DNA of 34,316 nucleotides, from assembly GCA_014238155.1 (NCBI GenBank), contig JABABQ010000025.1, forward strand, positions 1-34,316, read 5' to 3'. Positions 16,562-24,648 of this stretch are shown here, one piece after another. The DNA comes from Rhizobiaceae bacterium (GTDB lineage Bacteria > Pseudomonadota > Alphaproteobacteria > Rhizobiales > Rhizobiaceae). Position 1 is the first letter of the stretch; every line of letters starts with the position of its first letter. The notes under the pieces are model-generated. The model made no database searches, had not been told where the DNA came from, and saw only the letters and a program-made list of their open reading frames with translations. The position numbers and the translations under genes are program-made.

Positions 16562-16752
16562 TGTTTGATCTTAAACTTCCCTTTTTCCGCCCGATGTGGA
16601 GAAGGATTGCAACCGTATTGGTTTGTTTCGGCTGGGGAACAGTTGAATTCGTCAGCAATGCGCCGTTTTTTGGAATTGTCTTTGTCGGCATGGGTGTCGT
16701 CGCCGGATATCAGTTCTTCTTTAACTGGACTGACCCGGGTGAAGGCAGTTGA
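16561..16752 (+). CDS. 63-residue membrane protein overlapping iolG
   Basis: The ATG shares one base with the iolG stop, so it is translationally coupled to iolG. The product (MFDLKLPFFRPMWRRIATVL to start) has a short basic N-terminus and two hydrophobic helices at about residues 14-28 and 34-54, ending in a soluble tail (NWTDPGEGS). Similar short proteins with the FxLPFFxPxWRR opening occur in alphaproteobacteria as I remember them, without a known function. Its place at the end of the inositol unit may be incidental or reflect a small transporter partner (speculation). Confidence 0.7.
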   Translation: MFDLKLPFFRPMWRRIATVLVCFGWGTVEFVSNAPFFGIVFVGMGVVAGYQFFFNWTDPGEGS

Positions 16753-16764
16753 TGGGTATCTGTT

Positions 16765-16785
16765 TGCCGCTCTAAACCTGCGGCA
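16765..16785. terminator. Hairpin in the convergent gap between units 1 and 2
   Basis: A 6-bp stem TGCCGC/GCGGCA with a 9-nt loop occupies the 19-bp gap between the small membrane protein and iolJ and spans the iolJ stop codon. Neither side has a U-tract, so intrinsic termination is doubtful, but no better signal is present between the two convergent units. Confidence 0.3.
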
Positions 16786-17608
16786 GGGCCATTGACCGGA
16801 TAATGGCGCGTGCGGCTTCTGTCATTAGTGGTTCCGTTGCCTTGAGAATTTCCACCCGGTCAAATTGTTCCACGTCAATTGCCAGGCTATCGCGCAGAGC
16901 TTGGCCAAATGCCATGCGCAATTGCGTGCCAATATTGAATTTGCAGATGGCCGTGTTGTGAGCAAGCTGGGCGCGTATTTTGGGCGGAACGCCTGATCCA
17001 CCATGAATAACCAGTGGTACGTCAGTCACTGATTGAATGGCGGCAATTCGTTCCCGATCCAGGTCCGCGTCATGGTTTTGTTGCAAATGTACATTGCCCA
17101 CCGAAATAGCCATCGCGTCGACTTTTGTTTGCCGGGCAAACTGTGCGGCTTCCTGTGGATCAGTGCCCAGCGACTGCTCGCCGTTGGAATAACCGACAAA
17201 CCCAATTTCTCCTTCACTTGAAACCCCGGACCGCTTGGCCATTTCGACAATGCCCGATGTCATGTCAATATTCTCGCTCAGCGACAGACGAGAACCGTCA
17301 AACATGACGGATGTAAAACCGCTTTCGATGGCCGTGCGACACTCTTCGATTGTATATCCATGATCCAGATGGGCGACGACTGGAACGCGTGCGTTTTCGG
17401 CCAGATTGCGAAACATCGCGCCGAGCACGGGCAATGGAGTATGCGCCCGACATCCGGGGCCAGCTTGCAGAATGACCGGTGCCCCCTCTGCCTCTGCGGC
17501 CGCCACATAAGCCCGGGCATCTTCCCAGCCAAGGCAGACCAGTCCGCCAACCGCATAGCCATTTTTCATTGCTGGCTTAAGAACATCGGAAAGTGTGGCC
17601 AGCGTCAT
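16772..17608 (-). CDS. iolJ: Class II aldolase, IolJ-like
   Basis: A 278-residue zinc-dependent class II aldolase, presumed to cleave 2-deoxy-5-keto-gluconate 6-phosphate to malonate semialdehyde and dihydroxyacetone phosphate. Metal and phosphate motifs are visible: VVAHLDHGYT near residue 76, SVMFDGSRL near 98, GEIGFVG, AISVGNVH (zinc-ligand His), VIHGGSGVP and KFNIGTQLR. The usual Gly after the GNVH histidine is Leu here (GNVHLQQN). Its start overlaps the iolB stop by 4 nt (ATGA), so it is translationally coupled as the last gene of iolDCBJ. Tagatose- or fructose-bisphosphate aldolase is the alternative, but the operon favours IolJ. Confidence 0.87.
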   Translation of the reverse strand: MTLATLSDVLKPAMKNGYAVGGLVCLGWEDARAYVAAAEAEGAPVILQAGPGCRAHTPLPVLGAMFRNLAENARVPVVAHLDHGYTIEECRTAIESGFTSVMFDGSRLSLSENIDMTSGIVEMAKRSGVSSEGEIGFVGYSNGEQSLGTDPQEAAQFARQTKVDAMAISVGNVHLQQNHDADLDRERIAAIQSVTDVPLVIHGGSGVPPKIRAQLAHNTAICKFNIGTQLRMAFGQALRDSLAIDVEQFDRVEILKATEPLMTEAARAIIRSMALPQV

Positions 17609-18447
17609 TTAAATTTGGCAATCATGTCTTTGATGCCGGGAATCGTTTCAATCTGATGGGCGTGGCTGGGTTGGAAAAACTGGACCAGTGAGCGCTGGCT
17701 CAATCCTCCCAGAATGGTGAAATAATACATTTCATAACCAGGCAGCACACAGCAGGGGTGATAGCCGTTGTCGAGACAGATGGTTGATCCGTCGACAATA
17801 TGATAAGCGTCGCCAGACCTGCCATCTTCGCGCTGCAACATTTGTACGCCGGAACCGTGATCGGGCCGGAATCGAAAATTGTAGGTTTCATCGTGTCGTG
17901 TTTCGACCGGCAGGCGATCTGTGTCATGTTTGTGGGAAGGGAAACCCGACCAGCCACCCTGACCAACTGTGAAAAGTTCGGAGACCAGAAGGCGACCAAC
18001 TTTTCCGTGCTGTTTCTGTCCCAGAATATGCTTGATCTTGCGATGGGTCTTGGTGTCGTCGGAACCATATTGCACCAGATCAATCTGATCGGCGCGCACT
18101 GCAAATGGGTCAAGCACGTCGTCAAATTTGGCACCAGCAACAAAAACTTCGGCACTTTCCGACAAACAGACCATACTGGCCTTGGCGCCGCTTGGCACGT
18201 AGACACCCTCGGGTTCTCCGTCCCAGACATTCACGCCGCGCCCACCGATATCGGCAAATTTTTCTCCCTCGACTTCAATATTGACGCTTCCTGTGGCGGG
18301 AGCGATGCAGGTTTCATATCCAGGTATCTGATATTCAAATGCCTGGCCTGCAGTCAGTTTAACGATGTTAAAATAATTCAGCGGAACCGTGGTATCGCTG
18401 CAGTCGACGATGGGTTTGTTCTGATTGTCATATGGTGCGATATGCAT
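17605..18447 (-). CDS. iolB: 5-deoxy-glucuronate isomerase
   Basis: A 280-residue bicupin of the KduI/IolB family, converting 5-deoxy-glucuronate to 2-deoxy-5-keto-gluconate in inositol catabolism. The metal-binding cupin motif is recognisable as GGWSGFPSHKHD with RHDETYNFRF shortly after, and GYHPCCVLPGYEMYYF near the C-terminus. The length is normal. AAGGG lies 6 nt before the ATG. The gap to the iolC stop is only 3 nt, and its own stop overlaps iolJ, so the four genes form one tightly packed transcript. Confidence 0.95.
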   Translation of the reverse strand: MHIAPYDNQNKPIVDCSDTTVPLNYFNIVKLTAGQAFEYQIPGYETCIAPATGSVNIEVEGEKFADIGGRGVNVWDGEPEGVYVPSGAKASMVCLSESAEVFVAGAKFDDVLDPFAVRADQIDLVQYGSDDTKTHRKIKHILGQKQHGKVGRLLVSELFTVGQGGWSGFPSHKHDTDRLPVETRHDETYNFRFRPDHGSGVQMLQREDGRSGDAYHIVDGSTICLDNGYHPCCVLPGYEMYYFTILGGLSQRSLVQFFQPSHAHQIETIPGIKDMIAKFK

Positions 18448-18450
18448 TTG

Positions 18451-19449
18451 TTACCCTTTGGTTCTGCACTGCCCGGCGGTCGGGCCAGGATGAATACTGA
18501 GAAATTTTTCAAGTTGGTCAGGTGTTGGCATGGCCGGGGCACAGGCGACCTTGGAAACAACGATTGCAGCAGACGCAGAACCGCGCAGCACGGCGTCGCT
18601 CAGATCGCGGCCTTGGGACAGACATGCCAAAAAAGTGCCCATAAAGGCGTCACCTGCTCCTGTTGGCTTAAGAGCCTGAACGGAATATATGCCGGTCTCC
18701 ACACGGGTCTTACCGGAGAATGTAATCGCCCCCTTCTCACCCATTTTGTACACCACAATAGCGGCGCTTGAAGCGGCGAGGCTTTCGGCCTTTGCCAGAC
18801 CTCCCCCTTTCTTTCCCGCCATGAAGTCGAACTCTTCATCGTTGCCGACGACGATGTCGCACAGCGCACCGGCGCGGGAATAAACATCAGAAGCGACGTT
18901 AGCGGAAGGCCAGGAATAGGGCCGGTAATCAACATCAAAAATGATTGGTAGGCCAGCAGCTCGGGCCTTTTCAAAGGCGTGAAAGGTAGCTGATCTGGAT
19001 GGGTCGGCAGCAAGTACCGTGCCGGTGGTTACCAGGGCGCCATATTGGTCAAAATCAATCGCGTCGATATCATCAACCGTCATTTCGAAGTCGGCTGCCC
19101 CATTGCGGTAGATGACCGACTGGGTATTCTGAAGCCGCGTTTCCACCACAGCCAGAGAATTTCGGGCTTCGCCCCCTTCGCTGCGCACATGGGTAGCATC
19201 CACCCCATAGGACTCAAGCTGGTTGAGACAGAAACGGCCGATTGCATCATCTGAAACTCGGGTAACAAGTGCTGCGCTGCCCCCCTGCTTGGTCAGGCCA
19301 ACCGCAATATTGGCGCTGGAACCACCCAGATGGCAGACGAATTGAGTCGCTTCTTCGGTGCGGGTACCGGGCGGGTCGGCATAGAAATCCATCCCGGCAC
19401 GCCCAATAATCAAAAATGGCTTGTGATTGGAAAGCACCGGCTGGCTCAT
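18451..19449 (-). CDS. iolC: 5-dehydro-2-deoxygluconokinase
   Basis: A 332-residue PfkB-family kinase that phosphorylates 2-deoxy-5-keto-gluconate. It has FLIIGRAGMDFYADPPG at the N-terminus, CHLGGSSANIAVGLTKQGG as the first PfkB signature, DVDYRPYSWPS in the middle, and KPTGAGDAFMG as the ATP-site/catalytic-Asp signature. The frame is open 41 codons further upstream inside iolD, but the family start is MSQPVLSN; the ATG at 19449 overlaps the iolD stop by one base (TGATG), indicating translational coupling. Confidence 0.95.
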   Translation of the reverse strand: MSQPVLSNHKPFLIIGRAGMDFYADPPGTRTEEATQFVCHLGGSSANIAVGLTKQGGSAALVTRVSDDAIGRFCLNQLESYGVDATHVRSEGGEARNSLAVVETRLQNTQSVIYRNGAADFEMTVDDIDAIDFDQYGALVTTGTVLAADPSRSATFHAFEKARAAGLPIIFDVDYRPYSWPSANVASDVYSRAGALCDIVVGNDEEFDFMAGKKGGGLAKAESLAASSAAIVVYKMGEKGAITFSGKTRVETGIYSVQALKPTGAGDAFMGTFLACLSQGRDLSDAVLRGSASAAIVVSKVACAPAMPTPDQLEKFLSIHPGPTAGQCRTKG

Positions 19450-21320
19450 CAAACACCCCGACGTTGACGCTTGCGTCCGTCCTCGACCTCTTTGTGTGCC
19501 GACTTGATTGAGTCCTTGTCGCTTACCTGTGGGGTGCCAACTTCCCACCATGTGTGGCCTTCGGCGGTCCAACCCTCATAGGGATCAACCTGCATCGCAA
19601 TGACATATGTTTTGTCACTTGCCTGAGCCCGCTTGAACGCCTCCGCGAGTTCGCCAGGGGAAGCAACAGTTTCTGAATGAGCCCCCATCGAAGCAGCATG
19701 TGCTGCAAAATCGACCGCAAACGGTGATGGAATCGTTGGACAATCAGCGATCAGATTATTGAAGCTTTCGGCACCGACATTGTTCTGCAATTTGTTGATG
19801 ACGGCGAATCCACCATTGTCCAAAACCAAAATGATCAGCTTTTTCTCGCTGAGGACAGATGAGTAAATATCGCAGTTCATCAACAGATATGAACCGTCAC
19901 CGGTGAATACCACGGTGTCGCTGTCGGGTTCATTTTCGCACTGGGCGATCCGGGCGCCCCAGGCCCCGGCGATTTCGTAGCCCATGCAGGAGAACCCGAA
20001 CTCCACATCAACAGTGCCAATATCCAGGGTCTTCCAATTGGCTGTGACTTCGGCCGGCAGACCACCGGCAGCTGCAACTACCCGGTCACGTGGCGACACA
20101 AGATCATTGGCTATGCCAATTGCCTGAGCATAGGAATTCGGTCGATTGCCGGGTTTTACATTCTCCGCAACATAGGCGTCCCATTTGATCCTTTCGGACT
20201 GGGCAAGACCGGTCCAGTCTTTGTCCGCGGTGAAGCCCTTTAATTCGCTGATCAGAATTTCCAGGGATCTCTTGGCATCGCCAACCACCGGTAGCGACAG
20301 ATGCTTCATGGCATCGTGTCGGGCAGCGTTGATACCGATGATCCGGGCTGACTTGTCGAAAGCTGTCCAGGAGCCGGTTGTGAAATCCTGCAAACGAGAT
20401 CCGACAGAGATTATAACGTCGGCCTTTTCGGCAATGGTATTGGCAGAGTTTGACCCGGTAACTCCAATCGGTCCGATGTTCAGCGAATGGTCTGTCACCA
20501 TGTTGGCGCGGCCGGCAATCGTTTCGACCACCGGAATCTGGCACATTTCCGCCAGCTCGGTCAGTTCTGCCACAGCTTTTGAGTATTGGACCCCGCCACC
20601 GGCGATGATCATCGGGCGTTTGGCGTGCCGGATTGCCTCGATGGCTTCCAGGATTTCCAACTCATCAGGGGCGGAACGGCGGATGCGATGAACCTTTTTT
20701 TCGAAAAACCGTACCGGATAATCATAACTCCATCCCTGCACATCCTGAGGAAGGGCAAGAAAGGCCGGTCCGCAATCGGCAGGATCCAGCATCGTGGCAA
20801 TGGCTGCAGGCAGTGTCTGGATGATTTGCGCAGGATGGGTGATACGGTCCCAATATCGACTGACGGCTTTGAAGCCATCGTTGAGACCAAGTGCAGGATT
20901 GCCATAATGCTCCAGCTGCTGAAGCACCGGGTCGGGAAGCCGTGTCAGAAACGTGTCACCACACAACAGCAGCATCGGCAAGCGGTTTGCATGGGCCAAT
21001 GCGGCTGAGGTCATTAAATTGGCGGTGCCCGGGCCGGCACTGGCAGTGCAGAACATGAAACGCTGACGCAGATGATACTTGGCATAACCGGCTGCGGCAA
21101 AGCCCATGCTCTGTTCGTTTTGACCCCGGTATAGCGGCAATACGTCTTGGTGATCATACAGTGCTTCCCCCAGACAGGGCACGTTGCCATGACCGAATAT
21201 ACCAAAGCCACCGCCGCATATTCGGGTCTCTTTTCCATCGATTTCGATGAACTGGTTGGCCAGGTAGCGAACGATAGCTTGTGCTACGGTCAGTTGAATG
21301 GTTTCGTCACAATCTTGCAT
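19449..21320 (-). CDS. iolD: 3D-(3,5/4)-trihydroxycyclohexane-1,2-dione acylhydrolase
   Basis: A 623-residue thiamine-diphosphate enzyme of the acetolactate-synthase fold that opens the cyclohexanedione ring to 5-deoxy-glucuronate. It begins QLTVAQAIVRYLANQFIEIDG, followed by GGGFGIFGHGNVPCLGEAL and the Glu-containing LYRGQNEQSMGFAAAGYAK; the ThDP-binding GDGSYLLMNCDI is in the C-terminal third. The frame extends 4 codons to a TTG at 21332, but the ATG at 21320 matches the family start better. The ribosome binding site is weak either way. It is the first gene of iolDCBJ, and operator copy 2 lies about 80 nt upstream of its start. Confidence 0.95.
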   Translation of the reverse strand: MQDCDETIQLTVAQAIVRYLANQFIEIDGKETRICGGGFGIFGHGNVPCLGEALYDHQDVLPLYRGQNEQSMGFAAAGYAKYHLRQRFMFCTASAGPGTANLMTSAALAHANRLPMLLLCGDTFLTRLPDPVLQQLEHYGNPALGLNDGFKAVSRYWDRITHPAQIIQTLPAAIATMLDPADCGPAFLALPQDVQGWSYDYPVRFFEKKVHRIRRSAPDELEILEAIEAIRHAKRPMIIAGGGVQYSKAVAELTELAEMCQIPVVETIAGRANMVTDHSLNIGPIGVTGSNSANTIAEKADVIISVGSRLQDFTTGSWTAFDKSARIIGINAARHDAMKHLSLPVVGDAKRSLEILISELKGFTADKDWTGLAQSERIKWDAYVAENVKPGNRPNSYAQAIGIANDLVSPRDRVVAAAGGLPAEVTANWKTLDIGTVDVEFGFSCMGYEIAGAWGARIAQCENEPDSDTVVFTGDGSYLLMNCDIYSSVLSEKKLIILVLDNGGFAVINKLQNNVGAESFNNLIADCPTIPSPFAVDFAAHAASMGAHSETVASPGELAEAFKRAQASDKTYVIAMQVDPYEGWTAEGHTWWEVGTPQVSDKDSIKSAHKEVEDGRKRQRRGV

Positions 21321-21368
21321 GTCAATGTCCAAATGTAGGGTGGCTCATCGGAAAGTGTAACTTCCCGA

Positions 21369-21397
21369 TTGACGATGAGGCATAATCAAGGATATCA
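21369..21397 (+). promoter_or_regulatory. Predicted promoter of the third inositol unit
   Basis: TTGACG (21369-21374) is followed after 17 nt by ATATCA (21392-21397). The operator begins 4 nt further on, the same geometry as at operator copy 1. I found no equally good promoter for iolD on the opposite strand. Confidence 0.5.
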
Positions 21398-21400
21398 GTT

Positions 21401-21416
21401 TTGCAACCGGTTGCAA
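21401..21416. promoter_or_regulatory. 16-bp palindromic operator, LacI-type (copy 2)
   Basis: TTGCAACCGGTTGCAA, identical to the site at 11661-11676. It lies in the divergent region between iolD (minus) and the Gfo/Idh/MocA gene at 21442 (plus), so one bound repressor could act on both. A separate dyad, CTCATCG/CGATGAG (21344-21350 and 21373-21379), flanks the iolD side. Confidence 0.85.
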
Positions 21417-21441
21417 TACTATAACTCATGGAACCTCAGAA

Positions 21442-22545
21442 ATGAAGAAAATTGCTATCGGAATTGTTGGCGGAGGCTATATGGGCAAGGCCCATGCGGT
21501 GGCGATGTCCTCGGTTGGCGCGGTATTTAACACGGCTCTGCGACCAGTCCTGGAAATGGTGTGTTCGACCAGTGACAAGTCGGCGGAACGTTATCGGCAA
21601 GCCTATGGATTTTCTCGCTGCACCAGTGATTGGCGGGATTTGGTGGCGGATCCAAAGGTTGAAGCTATTGTCATTGCCTCTCCACAGGAAACCCATCTGG
21701 CGATTTGCGAAGCTGCATTTGCGCTCGGCAAGCCGGTCTTCTGTGAAAAACCGCTTGGGGCGACCCTTAATGACAGCAAAGCCATGGTTGCTGCTGCAGA
21801 GGCCGCCAGTGCGATCAATATGACCGGTTTCAACTATATTCGTACCCCGGCCAGCCAGTTTGCCCGTAACTTGATCGCCGATGATGTCATTGGCGACGTT
21901 ACCTGGTTTCGCGGTGAACATGCTGAGGATTTTTTTGCCGACCCTCAGACTCCCGCAACATGGCGGTGTGAGGGCGTATCAAATGGCACGATGGGTGATC
22001 TGGCGCCCCATATGATAAATGCGGCACTGGCTCTTGTCGGTCCCATACACAGCCTCATTGCAGAAGTTGAAACCGTCCACAAACATCGTCCCGGTGGTGC
22101 CGTGACCAATGATGATCATGCCCAGATGATGTGCCGATTTGATAATGGCGCTATGGGCTCGATGTATTTCAGCCGTGTCGCGACGGGCCGCAAAATGGGT
22201 TACGCCTACGAAATTTCCGGCACCAAGGGAGCTATTCGTTTTGATCAGGAGGATCAAAATGCATTGTGGCTGTACAAGATGGAGGGGCCTGAAGCCCAAC
22301 GAGGATTTCGCAAAATCCTAACCGGTCCTGCACATCCTGACTACGAACCATTTTGTCTTGGACCTGGACACGGAACAGGATATCAGGACCAGATAATCAT
22401 CGAAGCACGTGATTTTCTTCAAGCCATCGAAACCGGAAAGAATGTCTGGCCGACATTCCGCGATGGTATGCTCGTCAATCAAATTGTTGCAGCCGCATTG
22501 GAATCATCCCAATCCAAGCAGTGGTGCACACTCGAACGCCTCTGA
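21442..22545 (+). CDS. Gfo/Idh/MocA oxidoreductase, inositol-dehydrogenase paralogue
   Basis: A 367-residue NAD(P)-dependent oxidoreductase. The Rossmann motif GIVGGGYMGKAHAV is at the N-terminus, FCEKPLGATL near residue 97 supplies the catalytic Lys, and GDLAPHMIN near residue 187 gives the Asp-x3-His pair. C-terminal domain segments include MGSMYFSRVATGRKMGYAYEISGTKG. It is distinct from iolG in this window and probably oxidises another inositol isomer or ketoinositol, for example scyllo- or D-chiro-inositol (inference from position). It is the first gene of the operon behind operator copy 2, 14 nt upstream of the IolE-like gene. Confidence 0.88.
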   Translation: MKKIAIGIVGGGYMGKAHAVAMSSVGAVFNTALRPVLEMVCSTSDKSAERYRQAYGFSRCTSDWRDLVADPKVEAIVIASPQETHLAICEAAFALGKPVFCEKPLGATLNDSKAMVAAAEAASAINMTGFNYIRTPASQFARNLIADDVIGDVTWFRGEHAEDFFADPQTPATWRCEGVSNGTMGDLAPHMINAALALVGPIHSLIAEVETVHKHRPGGAVTNDDHAQMMCRFDNGAMGSMYFSRVATGRKMGYAYEISGTKGAIRFDQEDQNALWLYKMEGPEAQRGFRKILTGPAHPDYEPFCLGPGHGTGYQDQIIIEARDFLQAIETGKNVWPTFRDGMLVNQIVAAALESSQSKQWCTLERL

Positions 22546-22559
22546 AAGGGAAACCCGCC

Positions 22560-23453
22560 ATGACAATCCGTATTGGAAACGCCCCGTGTTCCTGGGGTGT
22601 TGAATTTGCAGATGATGACCGCAATCCAGACTGGCAGTCGGTTTTGACCGATTGTGCTGCTGCTGGCTATACCGGTATCGAATTGGGTCCGGTTGGATAC
22701 ATGCCGGAGGATCCGTCGATTCTTGCTGACGCGCTGAGCCAGCATCAACTAACACTCATAGGTGGTGTGGTATTCCGCGCATTTCACGACCCGCATGCCT
22801 GGGACGATGTGATGGACGGAGCGGTTCGGACCTGTAAGGCGCTGGTTGCCCATGGAGCTGAACATCTCGTGTTGATTGACAGTATATCCCCGCGTCGGGC
22901 ACCGACTGCCGGTCGCGCAGATGAAGCAGAGCAAATGGACGCAGCTGAATGGAAGGCATTTGTGGAGCGCATTCGTAGCGTTGCCAAACTGGGGGCGGAA
23001 GAATACGGGCTGACGGTGGGCATGCACGCCCATGCGGCAGGTTTTGTTGATTTTGAGCCGGAACTGGAACGTCTGCTCAGTGAAGTGGATGAGGGCATTT
23101 TGAAGATCTGCTTCGATACGGGGCATCATTCCTATGCCGGCTTCGATCCCGTTGCTTTCATGAAGCGTCACATTGAGCGCATATCCTACATGCATTTCAA
23201 GGACATTGACCCCATTGTGAAAAAGCAGGTCATCGGGAATCGGACAGGATTTTATGACGCCTGCGGGCAGGGAATTTTCTGCAATCTCGGTCAGGGGGAT
23301 GTTGATTTTGAAGCGGTTCGTCAGGTTTTGTTGGACGCTGATTTTAAAGGTTGGTGTACCGTCGAACAAGACTGTGACCCAACTCTTCCCGGTACGCCGA
23401 TTGAGGACGCGCGCGCCAATCGGGAATATCTTGAATCAATTGGCTTCAATTAG
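22560..23453 (+). CDS. iolE: Inosose dehydratase-like TIM-barrel protein
   Basis: A 297-residue TIM-barrel protein of the IolE group, expected to dehydrate 2-keto-myo-inositol to the trihydroxycyclohexanedione used by IolD. Family blocks are IGNAPCSWGVEF at the start, GYTGIELGPVGYMPEDP near residue 37, GMHAHAAGFVDF (metal ligand), KICFDTGHHSYAGFDP, RISYMHFKDID and CNLGQGDVDF near the C-terminus. The frame is open 13 codons upstream, overlapping the previous gene. AAAGGGA about 9 nt before the ATG at 22560 supports this start. It is the only dehydratase candidate in the locus, so I give the symbol, although IolE paralogues acting on related ketoses exist. Confidence 0.82.
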   Translation: MTIRIGNAPCSWGVEFADDDRNPDWQSVLTDCAAAGYTGIELGPVGYMPEDPSILADALSQHQLTLIGGVVFRAFHDPHAWDDVMDGAVRTCKALVAHGAEHLVLIDSISPRRAPTAGRADEAEQMDAAEWKAFVERIRSVAKLGAEEYGLTVGMHAHAAGFVDFEPELERLLSEVDEGILKICFDTGHHSYAGFDPVAFMKRHIERISYMHFKDIDPIVKKQVIGNRTGFYDACGQGIFCNLGQGDVDFEAVRQVLLDADFKGWCTVEQDCDPTLPGTPIEDARANREYLESIGFN

Positions 23454-23464
23454 GGTTTGATCTG

Positions 23465-24622
23465 ATGACAAAACATTCATGGGGCATGGTTGGTGGTGGC
23501 GAAGGCAGTCAGATCGGACCGGCTCACAGACTTGGTGCAGGGCTTGATGCTTTGTTTACATTTTCTGCTGGTGCGTTGGATCATCGGCCACAGGAGGGCA
23601 AAAGATATGGTCAGTCTTTGGGACTGGCTGCCGATCGCTCCTATGGCGGTTGGCAAGAAATGCTGGAGGGTGAGTTAAAACGCGATGACCGGATTGATCT
23701 GGTTACTGTCGCGACACCCAATTCGACCCACTTTGAAATCACCAGGGCGTTTCTGGAAAACGACTTTAACGTGCTTTGTGAAAAACCGATGACCATGACG
23801 GTTGAAGAGGGTGAGGAAATTGTTCGTCTGGTTGAGAAAACTGGCAAGATTTGCGCTGTGAATTACGGCTATTCCGGTTACTCTTTGGTGCGACATATGC
23901 GTGCCATGGTGCGATCCGGCGAAATCGGTAACATTCGGCTGGTCAAGGCGGAATTTGCCCATGGTCATCATGCCGATGCGGCTGACGCTGACAATCCCAG
24001 AGTGCGTTGGCGTTACGATCCGGCGCAGGCAGGGATCTCTGCTCAATTTGCGGACTGTGGCATTCACGCCATGCATATGGCGAGTTTTGTGACAGGTCAG
24101 CAGGTAACCCAGCTTTCTGCCGATTGCGTATCCTGTCTGCCGGGTCGGGAGCTGGAAGATGATGCGATGGTCAATTTTCGCATGGATGGCGGTGCCGTTG
24201 GCCGATTGTGGACCAGTTCTGTAGCAATCGGCAGACAACACGGATTAACCCTTCAGGTTTTTGGTGAAACCGGAGGCTTGCGCTGGTCGCAGGAACATCC
24301 CAACCAGCTCTACTACATGCCGTTGAACCAGCGTCTGCAGGTGATAGAACGTGGCGAAGGCAATCTGTCTCCAGAAGCGGACCGGACAAGCCGCGTCACA
24401 GTCGGCCATGCGGAGGGCATGCCCCTGGCCTTTGCCAATATCTATCAGGACCTGGCTGAGGCTATTTCTGCACAGAAAGAAGGTCGCGAGATTGATCCGG
24501 CGGCAAATCTGTATCCCAGAGCGACCGATGGATTGCGGTCAATGGCGGCAGTATTTGCTGTTGCTGAGTCTGGCAAAAATCAAGGCAAATGGCTGGATGC
24601 AAGGCCACCGATGTTCCGCTAG
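23465..24622 (+). CDS. Second Gfo/Idh/MocA oxidoreductase of the operon
   Basis: A 385-residue oxidoreductase with the less common N-terminus WGMVGGGEGSQIGPAHRLG, where an insertion follows the glycine-rich loop. The catalytic Lys is in LCEKPMTM near residue 104, and FADCGIHAMHM gives the Asp-x3-His pair. The set GALDHRP, GKICAVNYGYSGY and HLxxW-like VRWRYDPAQAG marks a subfamily often seen beside sugar isomerases in rhizobia. The substrate is unknown; together with the 21442 gene and the IolE-like protein it may process an additional cyclitol. It starts 11 nt after the preceding stop, with AGGG about 10 nt upstream of the ATG. Confidence 0.87.
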   Translation: MTKHSWGMVGGGEGSQIGPAHRLGAGLDALFTFSAGALDHRPQEGKRYGQSLGLAADRSYGGWQEMLEGELKRDDRIDLVTVATPNSTHFEITRAFLENDFNVLCEKPMTMTVEEGEEIVRLVEKTGKICAVNYGYSGYSLVRHMRAMVRSGEIGNIRLVKAEFAHGHHADAADADNPRVRWRYDPAQAGISAQFADCGIHAMHMASFVTGQQVTQLSADCVSCLPGRELEDDAMVNFRMDGGAVGRLWTSSVAIGRQHGLTLQVFGETGGLRWSQEHPNQLYYMPLNQRLQVIERGEGNLSPEADRTSRVTVGHAEGMPLAFANIYQDLAEAISAQKEGREIDPAANLYPRATDGLRSMAAVFAVAESGKNQGKWLDARPPMFR

Positions 24623-24636
24623 AGGGTGAGCGGAAC
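24613..24636. terminator. Hairpin at the end of the third inositol unit
   Basis: A perfect 8-bp stem GTTCCGCT/AGCGGAAC with an 8-nt loop spans the stop codon of the last dehydrogenase gene and faces the convergent CMD-family gene. There is no U-tract on either strand, so it may act as a transcript-end stabiliser or a factor-dependent stop. Confidence 0.45.
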
Positions 24637-24648
24637 GACGCCAGCAGA

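Noticed and set aside
17800-18771. A 323-residue plus-strand frame across iolB and iolC
   Set aside because: It crosses two well-supported, tightly coupled minus-strand genes. Its translation has no domain features.
21350-21365. GGAA-N8-TTCC near iolD, reminiscent of a rhizobial IolR site
   Set aside because: The motif I recall for Sinorhizobium IolR is GGAA with 6 nt before TTCC. Here the spacer is 8 nt and only one copy is present, so I did not call it an IolR site.
22749-23369. A 206-residue minus-strand frame opposite iolE
   Set aside because: It lies entirely within the well-supported iolE-like gene and shows no family pattern of its own.
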